Assembly: GCA_049965615.1 (NCBI GenBank)
Contig: JBMFWD010000042.1
Location: forward strand, 1 to 27,434
Length of the DNA: 27,434 nucleotides
Source of the DNA: Acidobacterium sp049965615
GTDB lineage: Bacteria > Acidobacteriota > Terriglobia > Terriglobales > Acidobacteriaceae
Reading direction: 5' to 3'
Part shown: positions 6,770-14,512 of the stretch, piece after piece
Numbering within the stretch: position 1 is the first letter of the stretch
Layout of the letters: each line of letters opens with the position of its first letter
Program-made: the position numbers and the translations under genes
The notes under the pieces: model-generated
What the model was told of the DNA's origin: nothing
The model's database searches: none
The model's input: the letters and a program-made list of their open reading frames with translations, nothing else

Positions 6770-7452
6770 GAAGAGTGGTGAACCTGATGCGCTGGGTGCG
6801 CATGATAGTCGATATACCCCAGCCCTACCCGCATGTGATGCTGCACCGCATTCGGCACCGTCACCGCAATGCAGATGCCCAATATCCCGTGCGCCAGCCC
6901 CAGCGTGTACAGGTTCCGGTAGCGCAAAAACAGCGTGCAGGAGATCAGCCCCCACACCAGGGTCAGCGGCATCAGAACCGGGTTGGGAATATGCGCACAC
7001 GTAAACATCACGGCCGCCATCACCACCGCACGCCTCGGCGTCAGCCCCAGCCGCAACAGCCGCAGCAGCACATAGCCCTGCAGAATAAACTGCTGCAGCA
7101 ACGCCCAGATCCCATACCCGGAAACATGAATCAGGAACGGCGGAGGACTGTACAGCGGGTGATAGGTCCCCGCATCCCGGGCCACCATGACCGCCAGCGC
7201 TGCCAGCGCCAGGGCCGCCACTACAACCCACAACGACGGCAAAAGCCCGCGCAACCCCAACCCTGAATCGCGCCACAAATCCCGCCGCAGCGCGCTCGAT
7301 CCAATAATGAACGCAAATCCCACCCAGTACAGCCAGTGCTGCGACACATGCGGCGACCAGATCACCGCCAGGATCAGCACATAACCCACCACCAGCTCAA
7401 ACAGATCGCGCCTGCTCGATCCCCACTCCACCTTGGACGAAACTCCATCCAC
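6766..7452 (-). CDS. CPBP-like membrane protein with altered catalytic motif
   Basis: A 228-residue membrane protein with about six hydrophobic segments. It has the CPBP layout, but motif 1 reads LLQQFILQGY (Gln120, Gln121, Gln125) where active members have EExxxR. Motif 2 is kept (FTCAH, Phe150 and His154) and motif 3 keeps His188 (AHGILG) but not the usual Asn/Asp. The first Glu is the catalytic base of this family, so it is probably not a standard protease; it may be a pseudoenzyme or have another role. It is convergent with, and overlaps by four bases, the motif-complete CPBP gene 5855-6769. The frame is intact, so it is not a decayed gene. The fold assignment rests on motif spacing only. 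Confidence 0.7.
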   Translation of the reverse strand: MDGVSSKVEWGSSRRDLFELVVGYVLILAVIWSPHVSQHWLYWVGFAFIIGSSALRRDLWRDSGLGLRGLLPSLWVVVAALALAALAVMVARDAGTYHPLYSPPPFLIHVSGYGIWALLQQFILQGYVLLRLLRLGLTPRRAVVMAAVMFTCAHIPNPVLMPLTLVWGLISCTLFLRYRNLYTLGLAHGILGICIAVTVPNAVQHHMRVGLGYIDYHAHPAHQVHHSS

Positions 7453-7482
7453 AACTTCAGACTACCCCCAACTCAGCCGCGC

Positions 7483-7513
7483 AAAAAATACGGGGACAGC
7501 CGCGGCCGTCCCC
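7483..7513 (-). terminator. Intrinsic terminator of gyrA
   Basis: GGGGAC-A-GCC (7492-7501) pairs with GGC-C-GTCCCC (7504-7513), one mismatch and a two-base tip. On the minus strand the stem is followed by GTATTTTTT (complement of the A run 7483-7488). It lies about 20 bases after the gyrA stop. Confidence 0.75.
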
Positions 7514-7533
7514 ACATCAAAAATTGACCTCGG

Positions 7534-10188
7534 TTATTGCAGCAGCGTGCCGGTCTCCGGCTCTTCCTTCGCCTCTTCCGGCGGAATCACCACCGACGCG
7601 GCCACCTTGTCTTCCTTGTCCAGGTTCAGCAGACGAACGCCCTGCGTCGAACGTCCCGCCGCGCGCACGCCATTCGTGTCAATCCGGATGATCTTCCCGT
7701 ACTGGCTGATCAATACCAGCTCCGACGTATCGTCCACCAGCTGGATCGAAACCACCTTGCCGTTCTTCGCCGTGGTCTTCACGTTGATGACGCCCTTGCC
7801 GCCGCGCGTCTGCAACCGGTATTCATCCACATCCGTACGCTTGCCATAGCCGTGCTCAGTCACGCTCAAAATCAGGCACGCGCACGCCTTGCCATCTTCG
7901 CCTACGCCGCGATCCCTCGGCGTCGCCGCCATGCCCACAACGTAGTCGTTCTTGCCAAGGTCAATGCCACGCACCCCGCGAGCCGGACGCCCCATCGACC
8001 GCACGTCGTTCTCATCAAACCGAATCGCCATGCCGTTATGCGTCGCCAGGAACACGATCTGGCTGCCATCCGTGATCGTCGCCTCTACCAGTTCGTCTTC
8101 CTTGTCGATGCCGATCGCGATAATCCCGCGCGACATCACATTCGAGAAGTCCTTCAGTGGCGTCTTCTTCACTGTGCCATGCCGCGTTACAAAGAAGATG
8201 AACTTGCCCTCTTCCGTCAGGTCACGAACCGCCATAATCGCTCGCACCTGCTCTCCCGGCTGCAGATTCAGCAGGCTCGCAATCGACTTGCCCTTGCCTG
8301 CAGCGCCCACGTCAGGAATCTCGTACACCTTCAGCCAGTACACCCGCCCTGAATTCGTAAAGCACAGCAGATACGCATGCGTCGAATCCACCAGCAACTG
8401 CGCGACAAAATCCTCCTCGCGCGTCTTCATGCCCATACGCCCCGTGCCGCCGCGCTTCTGCTGCCGATAGGTCGAAATCGGCGTCCGCTTCAAATATCCC
8501 GAGTGCGAAACCGTAATCGCCACCTGCTCATCGGCAATCAGGTCCTCAAGATGAAGCTCCGCAGTCTCGTCCACAATCTGCGTGCGCCGCTCGTCGCCGT
8601 AGGTCTTGCGAATCTCCTCAAGCTCCTTCACAATCACGCCACGCAGCTTCTTCTCTGACGCCAGAATCGACTCATACTCCGCAATCCGGTCCCGCACATC
8701 CGCCAGTTCCTTCAGCAGTTCGTCAATCGAAAGCTGCGTCAAACGGTACAGCTGCAATTCCAGGATCGCGTCAATCTGCCGATAGCTCAGCGTCAGCGTC
8801 GGCTCAATCAGCGTCACCGGATCAATCGCATATTTCTTCGGATCGAGCGTCACGCCCGCCAGCGCCTGCCCACGTACCGTAATCGTCCTGCCGGAAAAGA
8901 ACTGGAACAGGTTCTCACGCGCATCCGTGCGCGAGCTCGATCCGCGAATAATCTTGATCACGTTGTCCAGGTGATCCAGCGCAATCTGGTAGCCCAGCAG
9001 GATGTGCTCGCGCTCCCGAGCCTTCCGCAGCAGAAACGCCGTGCGCCGCCGCACCACATCTACGCGATGATCAATAAAATGGTGAATCGCAACCGGCAGC
9101 GGAAGCTCCTTCGGCTGCCCGTTCACCACCGCCAGGAAAATCATCGAGAAGCTTTCCTGCATCTGCGTGTGCTTGTAAAGCTGGTTCAGCACAATCTGCG
9201 CCTCGGCGCCGCGCTTCAGCTCAATCACAATGCGCATGCCGTCGCGGTCGCTCTCGTCCCGAATGTCCGAGATATCGTCGATTACCTTGTCGTTCACCAG
9301 CTCGGCCACGCGCTCAATCAGCTTGGCCTTGTTCACCTGGTACGGAATCTCTGTCACCACAATCGAACTGCGCCCCTGCGCCATCTGCTCAACCGAGGCC
9401 TTCGCGCGCATCAGGAAACGTCCGCGACCCGTCTCGTATGCCTTCGCAATGCCGCCACGCCCGTAGATAAATCCGCCCGTCGGGAAATCCGGCCCCTGCA
9501 CATGCTTCAGCACTTCGGCCAGCCCAGCCTTCGGATTATTCACCAGCTCAATCGTCGCATTGATCACCTCAGTCAGATTGTGCGGCGGAATATTCGTCGC
9601 CATGCCCACCGCGATGCCGTTCGAACCATTCACAATCAGGTTCGGAATCCGCGTCGGCAGCACCACCGGCTCCTGCGTCGACTCGTCATAGTTCGGCGTA
9701 AAATCCACCGTCTCCATGTCGATATCCGCCAGCATTTCGCCCGCGATTCGCATCATGCGGCACTCGGTGTAACGCATCGCAGCCGGCGGATCGCCGTCCA
9801 CCGAGCCAAAGTTGCCCTGCCCGTCAATCATCGGGTAACGCAGGCTGAAAGGCTGCGCCAGGCGCACCAGCGTGTCATAGATCGCCGAGTCGCCATGCGG
9901 GTGATACACACCCATCGCCTGCCCTACGACCTTCGCGCACTTCGTGTACTTCTTGTTATGTTGCAGCCCCATCTCGTGCATCGTGTACAAAATGCGCCGA
10001 TGCACCGGCTTCAACCCGTCGCGAGCATCAGGCAGCGCGCGGCCAATAATTACGGACATCGAATAGTCGAGATACGACCGCCGCATCTCGTCTTCAATGT
10101 TGATCGGCACAAGGTTCATCGCACCGCCGGTGTTGTCACCGCCGGATCCATTGCCAAGAGGGAGCTGGGGATTCTGTTCGTCTGCCAT
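7534..10188 (-). CDS. gyrA: DNA gyrase subunit A
   Basis: An 884-residue GyrA, the DNA-cutting and wrapping subunit of gyrase, which adds negative supercoils with GyrB. The catalytic Tyr140 is in AMRYTECRM. The quinolone-determining region reads HPHGDSAIYDTLVR, with Ser101 and Asp105 at the places of E. coli Ser83 and Asp87, so the known resistance changes are absent. The GyrA box QKRGGTG at 577-583 separates it from topoisomerase IV ParC. The C-terminal beta-pinwheel follows. The first about 25 residues (Gly/Asn-rich) are extra; an ATG at 10119 (MNLVPINIEDEM) would remove them, and neither start has a clear Shine-Dalgarno. gyrB is not in the window. A terminator lies just downstream. Confidence 0.97.
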   Translation of the reverse strand: MADEQNPQLPLGNGSGGDNTGGAMNLVPINIEDEMRRSYLDYSMSVIIGRALPDARDGLKPVHRRILYTMHEMGLQHNKKYTKCAKVVGQAMGVYHPHGDSAIYDTLVRLAQPFSLRYPMIDGQGNFGSVDGDPPAAMRYTECRMMRIAGEMLADIDMETVDFTPNYDESTQEPVVLPTRIPNLIVNGSNGIAVGMATNIPPHNLTEVINATIELVNNPKAGLAEVLKHVQGPDFPTGGFIYGRGGIAKAYETGRGRFLMRAKASVEQMAQGRSSIVVTEIPYQVNKAKLIERVAELVNDKVIDDISDIRDESDRDGMRIVIELKRGAEAQIVLNQLYKHTQMQESFSMIFLAVVNGQPKELPLPVAIHHFIDHRVDVVRRRTAFLLRKAREREHILLGYQIALDHLDNVIKIIRGSSSRTDARENLFQFFSGRTITVRGQALAGVTLDPKKYAIDPVTLIEPTLTLSYRQIDAILELQLYRLTQLSIDELLKELADVRDRIAEYESILASEKKLRGVIVKELEEIRKTYGDERRTQIVDETAELHLEDLIADEQVAITVSHSGYLKRTPISTYRQQKRGGTGRMGMKTREEDFVAQLLVDSTHAYLLCFTNSGRVYWLKVYEIPDVGAAGKGKSIASLLNLQPGEQVRAIMAVRDLTEEGKFIFFVTRHGTVKKTPLKDFSNVMSRGIIAIGIDKEDELVEATITDGSQIVFLATHNGMAIRFDENDVRSMGRPARGVRGIDLGKNDYVVGMAATPRDRGVGEDGKACACLILSVTEHGYGKRTDVDEYRLQTRGGKGVINVKTTAKNGKVVSIQLVDDTSELVLISQYGKIIRIDTNGVRAAGRSTQGVRLLNLDKEDKVAASVVIPPEEAKEEPETGTLLQ

Positions 10189-10422
10189 AAATGTTTGCCG
10201 GTATTCGCCCGCAATGAGCTCAGGAGAAGAAATCTGGAGCGAAGACTATCTCTATGATAAATCATGGCTTAGCTCCCGTACAGCACCCCGCTCCACCTGC
10301 CTCCGGACTGCATTGAAATCAGTAGCTTAGGCCCCGTGTCCATGCATGCACCCCGCACCCCGTTCCATACACAACTGCTTCATTCCCTCGTATTACACTG
10401 GCCCTTACGCTCCGCTCGCGAC

Positions 10423-11592
10423 ATGTCCAAGCCCCCGGTTCAGCGCCTCCGCAAATTCCGCTTCAACACACCGCAGCGCATCGCAGCCATCTTGCTGCTC
10501 ATGTTCGCCACCCAGTGCGTGTACCTCATCGGCGTCAACCCGCCTACCCCGCACGGCATCCTCATGGCAGCCTGCGGCAGCCAGCTCTGGGCCGCGTCGT
10601 CTGCACCCGCCCTCAATCCCGCCGTCTGCCCGGCAACGCCGGATGGCGTCCTCGCATTCCGTGCCGCGGGACTGCCGCTTGCCATTCACAACTGGCTCGC
10701 TGGTCGCCCCGCCGATGCCCAGCCCGCCCATCTCTTCCTCACTCTCAGCCACCTCACCCTATGGCTCCGGCTGCCCTTTCTCCTCGCGGGCATCGGCCTC
10801 GGAGCCTGCCTATGGTGGGTCACACGTCGCCTCTTCGGTGACCCCGGCGGCTACGTAGCCCTTGGCTTCTACTGCTTCACCCCGCCCATCCTCCTCAATG
10901 CATCCTTTCCCAACAGCGCCATCCTCGCCGCCTTTGGACTCTTCTCCGCCGTCTACACCGTCATCGGTGTCGCCCACGCCATGCAGGGACCCCGCCGCAA
11001 ATGGCGCAAGCGCATCGTTCTGCTGGCCGTCACCCTCGGCTTCACCGCCGCCGCCAGCACTGCGGCCTTCCTCCTCGCGCTCCTCATCGGCATCCCTCTG
11101 CTCACATGGCTGGCAGAAGAACGCCGCAAATACGTCCCCATGTTCACCCTCATCGCCATCGCGGGAGCCCTGCTCATCTTCCTCGCCGCCCACGGCTTCC
11201 AGTGGGCCGCCTTCGGACTCTTCCTGCACCTCTGGCCCACATCCATTCACTTCGCCCATCTGCCCGGTGTGGCGCTCAATTTCAGCACCGCACCCATCCG
11301 CATCGCTATTCTCGCCGCCATCATCGGCTACGCCGCAATACGCCGCGCTCGCTACTTTGGCAACACCACCCCGCTCGGCATCTCGGTCCTCCTGATCCTC
11401 CTTGCCCTCACCACCATCGCCCAAACCGCATGGCTCTGGGCCATCCCATTCCTGCTCACCTTCCTCGGTGGCGTCTACGCCGACCTGCTCGAATCCCGCG
11501 CCCGCCTGCCATTCGCCGTCCTCTGCGGAATCCTGCTCCTCGCCCAGGCCCTCATCTCGCTCGGCTCCCTGGCAACCGTCTTGCCCCGCTAA
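10423..11592 (+). CDS. Polytopic membrane protein of unknown function
   Basis: About 389 residues with roughly nine to ten hydrophobic segments spread along its length, the first at about residues 20-40. A soluble loop after the first segment (PPTPHGILMAACGSQLW, then DGVLAFRAAGLPLAIHNWL) and the multi-helix layout recall GT-C type glycosyltransferases (ArnT/PMT-like), but I see no clear Asp/Glu catalytic motif, so this is only a suggestion. The frame opens further upstream (GTG 10336, ATG 10342). I prefer the ATG at 10423 because the preceding 27-29 codons lack the codon bias of the rest; no start has a good Shine-Dalgarno. It is divergent from gyrA and about 70 bases before ruvB, possibly in the same transcript. 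Confidence 0.6.
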   Translation: MSKPPVQRLRKFRFNTPQRIAAILLLMFATQCVYLIGVNPPTPHGILMAACGSQLWAASSAPALNPAVCPATPDGVLAFRAAGLPLAIHNWLAGRPADAQPAHLFLTLSHLTLWLRLPFLLAGIGLGACLWWVTRRLFGDPGGYVALGFYCFTPPILLNASFPNSAILAAFGLFSAVYTVIGVAHAMQGPRRKWRKRIVLLAVTLGFTAAASTAAFLLALLIGIPLLTWLAEERRKYVPMFTLIAIAGALLIFLAAHGFQWAAFGLFLHLWPTSIHFAHLPGVALNFSTAPIRIAILAAIIGYAAIRRARYFGNTTPLGISVLLILLALTTIAQTAWLWAIPFLLTFLGGVYADLLESRARLPFAVLCGILLLAQALISLGSLATVLPR

Positions 11593-11662
11593 GCCGTATC
11601 CGCTCCGCGCCACCTGATTCGTCACTTTCCATCCCGCCAGCGAACCTTTAGACTCCAGACAA

Positions 11663-12697
11663 ATGCCCAGCAAGGATCCCAACGCCGAACGCCTCATCAG
11701 CGCCACGCGCTCTGAAGAAGAAGATTCCTTCGAGCTCAAGCTCCGGCCCAGGAAGCTCAGCGAATTCATCGGGCAGTCCAAGGCCAAGGAACAGCTCGCC
11801 ATCGCCCTCGAAGCCGCAAAATCACGCGGCGAAGCCGTCGATCACGTCCTCCTTTTCGGCCCTCCAGGGCTCGGTAAAACCACCCTCGCCTCCATCATCG
11901 CCAACGAGCTCGACGTAGGCTTCCAGCAAACCTCCGGCCCCGCCCTGCAAATTCAGGGCGACCTCACCGCCATCCTCACCAACCTGCGCGAAAAACAGGT
12001 CCTCTTTCTCGACGAAATCCACCGCCTCCAGCCCGTCCTCGAAGAAAAGCTCTATACCGCCCTTGAGGACTACAAGCTCGACATCATCATCGGCCAGGGC
12101 CCCGCCGCGCGCACCCACGTCATGGAGATCCGGCCCTTCACCTTCGTCGCTGCCACCACACGCCCCGGACTGCTCTCCTCGCCGCTGCGCTCCCGCTTCG
12201 GGATCCTGCTCCGCCTCGAGTTCTACACCGATGACGAACTCCGCTTCGTCGTCGAGCGCTCCGCCGAAGTCCTCAACGTCCCCATCGATCAGGACGGCGC
12301 CGCCGAAATCGCCATGCGCGCCCGAGGAACACCACGCATCGCCAACCGCCTCCTCCGCCGCGTCCGCGACTTCGCGCAGGTCCGCGGCTCCGGCGTCATC
12401 GATCGTCCCACCGCCATGCAGGCCCTCGAAATGCTCGAAGTGGACGCTCACGGCTTCGACGATCTCGACCGCCGCCTGCTCATGACCATCATCGAAAAGT
12501 ACGACGGGGGCCCCGTCGGCCTCAACACCCTCGCAGCCACCCTCGCCGAAGAGCAGGACGCCCTCGAAGAAGTCTACGAGCCCTTCCTCATCCAGCGCGG
12601 ATTCCTCGATCGCACCCCACGAGGACGCGTCGCCACCCGCGCCGCCTACGAGCACTTCAACCTCCCGCCGCCCCGCCGCACCAACACCCTTTTCTGA
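11663..12697 (+). CDS. ruvB: Holliday junction branch migration helicase RuvB
   Basis: A 344-residue AAA+ ATPase that drives branch migration with RuvA and feeds RuvC in recombination repair. Walker A is GPPGLGKT (66-73), Walker B is FLDEIH (115-120), and the sensor region reads ATTRPGLLSSPLRSRFG. The small AAA domain has RGTPRIANRLLRRVRDFA, and the C-terminal winged helix ends with EEVYEPFLIQRGFLDRTPRG. The length is normal and no key residue is missing. ruvA and ruvC are not in the window. The Shine-Dalgarno before 11663 is weak, but the N-terminus aligns with the usual family start. Confidence 0.97.
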   Translation: MPSKDPNAERLISATRSEEEDSFELKLRPRKLSEFIGQSKAKEQLAIALEAAKSRGEAVDHVLLFGPPGLGKTTLASIIANELDVGFQQTSGPALQIQGDLTAILTNLREKQVLFLDEIHRLQPVLEEKLYTALEDYKLDIIIGQGPAARTHVMEIRPFTFVAATTRPGLLSSPLRSRFGILLRLEFYTDDELRFVVERSAEVLNVPIDQDGAAEIAMRARGTPRIANRLLRRVRDFAQVRGSGVIDRPTAMQALEMLEVDAHGFDDLDRRLLMTIIEKYDGGPVGLNTLAATLAEEQDALEEVYEPFLIQRGFLDRTPRGRVATRAAYEHFNLPPPRRTNTLF

Positions 12698-12757
12698 GCG
12701 ATCCCTATCCGGCCCTGCCGCATCTCTCTTATTGACCCTACCCCACTGGAGAACCCC

Positions 12758-13315
12758 ATGGCTCGCACGAAATCCCTCATGAGAGACCTCGGCACCACCG
12801 CACCGGAGTTCACCCTCCCCGACGTCATCACCGGCAAATCCGTCTCACTCGCCGACACACGCGGTCCCAAGGGCCTCCTCGTCATGTTCCTCTGCGCCCA
12901 CTGCCCCTTCGTCAAGCATCTCGAACAGGCCATTGCAGACTTTGCCAGCGAATACTCCGGCAAAGGCATCGGCATCGTCGCCATCAGCAGCAATGACGCC
13001 GTCGCTTATCCCGATGACGCACCCAACGAACTCGCCGGGCAGGCACGCCGTCTCAACTTCACCTTCCCCTACCTCTACGACGAATCCCAGCAGACCGCCC
13101 GCGACCATCACGCCGCCTGTACCCCGGACTTCTTCCTCTACGACGCGAATCTATCCCTCATCTATCGCGGCCAGTTCGACGGCAGCCGCCCCGGCAACGG
13201 CATCCCGCCCACAGGCAAAGACCTCCGCGCCGCATTCGACGCCGTCCTCGCCGGCCAGCCCGTCAACCCCGACCAGATCCCCAGCCTCGGCTGCAACATC
13301 AAGTGGAAGGCATAA
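12758..13315 (+). CDS. Thioredoxin-fold / AhpC-TSA family protein with CxHC motif
   Basis: A 185-residue soluble thioredoxin-fold protein. The redox-type motif CAHC is at Cys46-Cys49, in the run LVMFLCAHCPFVKHLE. The cis-Pro loop is CTPDFFLYD (Cys121, Pro123), and the C-terminus ends PSLGCNIKWK with a conserved Cys179. It matches a widespread family annotated as thioredoxin or peroxiredoxin-like ('NHCPYV…' proteins); its redox partner and substrate are unknown. There is no signal peptide, so it is probably cytoplasmic. GGAGA lies seven bases before the ATG at 12758, which fixes the start. It follows ruvB by 60 bases and ends at a shared terminator with galU. Confidence 0.87.
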   Translation: MARTKSLMRDLGTTAPEFTLPDVITGKSVSLADTRGPKGLLVMFLCAHCPFVKHLEQAIADFASEYSGKGIGIVAISSNDAVAYPDDAPNELAGQARRLNFTFPYLYDESQQTARDHHAACTPDFFLYDANLSLIYRGQFDGSRPGNGIPPTGKDLRAAFDAVLAGQPVNPDQIPSLGCNIKWKA

Positions 13316-13336
13316 CCCGTCCACGTCAAAATCAAA

Positions 13337-13365
13337 GGGCGCGTCCTCAATGGACACGCCCTTTT
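13337..13365 (+). terminator. Intrinsic terminator between the thioredoxin-fold gene and galU
   Basis: GGGCGCGTCC (13337-13346) pairs with GGACACGCCC (13352-13361) with one C-A mismatch and loop TCAAT. TTTT follows on +, and an A run before the stem (13334-13336) gives a short T tail for galU on the other strand. Confidence 0.75.
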
Positions 13366-13385
13366 CTATTTCGCAATCATTTCAG

Positions 13386-14264
13386 TTACAGTTTCAGCGA
13401 CTTCAGGTGCTCCCGGAACTGCGGTCCCAGGTCATCCCGCTTCAGCGCATAATCCACCGTCGCCGTCATCAGACCCAGCTTGTCGCCCGCATCGTACCGC
13501 TTGCCTTCAAAGCTGTAGCCGTAAACTTTTTCGCGTTGCAGCAAGCCCTTGATGCCGTCCGTCAACTGCAATTCGCCGCCAACGCCCAGCGGAGTCTTCT
13601 CCAGCACCTCGAAAACCTCCGGCGTCAAAATGTACCGCCCAATGATCGCGTTCTTCGACGGAGCATCTGCCATCTTCGGCTTCTCTACCAGTCCATTCAC
13701 CTCAATCACGCGCGGATCATCCTTCATCGGCTGCCCGTCCAGTACGCCATACGCTGAGATGCCCGGGCCCTCCACGACCTGCGTCGCCAGGATCGAGCCC
13801 TGTACCTTCTCAAACAGGTCCACCATCTGCTTCAGGCAGCCCACCTTCGCGTCAATCACATCGTCCGGCAGAATCACCGCAAACGGCTCATCGCCCACCA
13901 GGTCGCGCGCCATCAGCACCGCATGCCCCAGGCCCATCGCTTCCTTCTGCCGCACGTACGACAAATTCACCATGTTCGACACATTCCGCGAAACCGCCAG
14001 CAACTCCTTCTTGCCGCGCTTCTCGAGCATGGTCTCCAGCTCAAAGCTCACGTCGAAGTGGTCTTCAATCGCTGACTTGCCGCGCCCCGTCACAATCACA
14101 ATCTGGTCGCAGCCTGCTGCAATCGCCTCTTCCACTCCGTACTGGATAATCGGCTTGTCCACCAGCGGAAGCATCTCCTTCGGAATCGACTTTGTCGCCG
14201 GAAGAAAGCGGGTTCCAAATCCCGCGGCTGGAAATACTGCTTTACGCACCTTCGTCTTCGTCAT
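13386..14264 (-). CDS. galU: UTP--glucose-1-phosphate uridylyltransferase
   Basis: A 292-residue GalU-type nucleotidyltransferase, making UDP-glucose from UTP and glucose 1-phosphate for polysaccharide and envelope synthesis. The N-terminus has the nucleotide-binding FPAAGFGTRFLPATKSIPKE segment (about 11-30). DDVIDA and, further on, VEKPK and GGELQLTDGI are the usual sugar-binding parts. I chose the ATG at 14264 (MTKTKVRKAVFPAAG), which fits the family start; a GTG at 14279 would add five residues. It converges on the thioredoxin-fold gene and lies downstream of mfd on the same strand after 248 bases, so it probably has its own promoter, though I could not pick one out. Confidence 0.95.
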   Translation of the reverse strand: MTKTKVRKAVFPAAGFGTRFLPATKSIPKEMLPLVDKPIIQYGVEEAIAAGCDQIVIVTGRGKSAIEDHFDVSFELETMLEKRGKKELLAVSRNVSNMVNLSYVRQKEAMGLGHAVLMARDLVGDEPFAVILPDDVIDAKVGCLKQMVDLFEKVQGSILATQVVEGPGISAYGVLDGQPMKDDPRVIEVNGLVEKPKMADAPSKNAIIGRYILTPEVFEVLEKTPLGVGGELQLTDGIKGLLQREKVYGYSFEGKRYDAGDKLGLMTATVDYALKRDDLGPQFREHLKSLKL

Positions 14265-14512
14265 TCGTCTCTGGCTCACCTTTCATGCAAAATGTGCAGT
14301 TGTTGCGCGTCTACCACGCGTCCGAGGGAAGACACTTCACCAACAGAATCGGTTCGTTCACTCGTAAGATGCGCGCTAAACGCACGCAGTCACTCGACCC
14401 GCTTTCTGCCCGTCTCTCACCCATACCAGACTCAGCAGTGTGAACTCTCAACAGCGGTTTTGTCTACTCACAAATCCTCGTACGGGCCACCGCCGCCTTC
14501 CGGACCGGCAGA

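Noticed and set aside
7534..10188. Quinolone-resistant gyrase
   Set aside because: Ser101 and Asp105 are the sensitive-type residues.
10336..10422. Longer start (GTG 10336 or ATG 10342) for the membrane protein
   Set aside because: The added residues lack the codon bias of the rest and no ribosome binding site supports them; kept as an alternative only.
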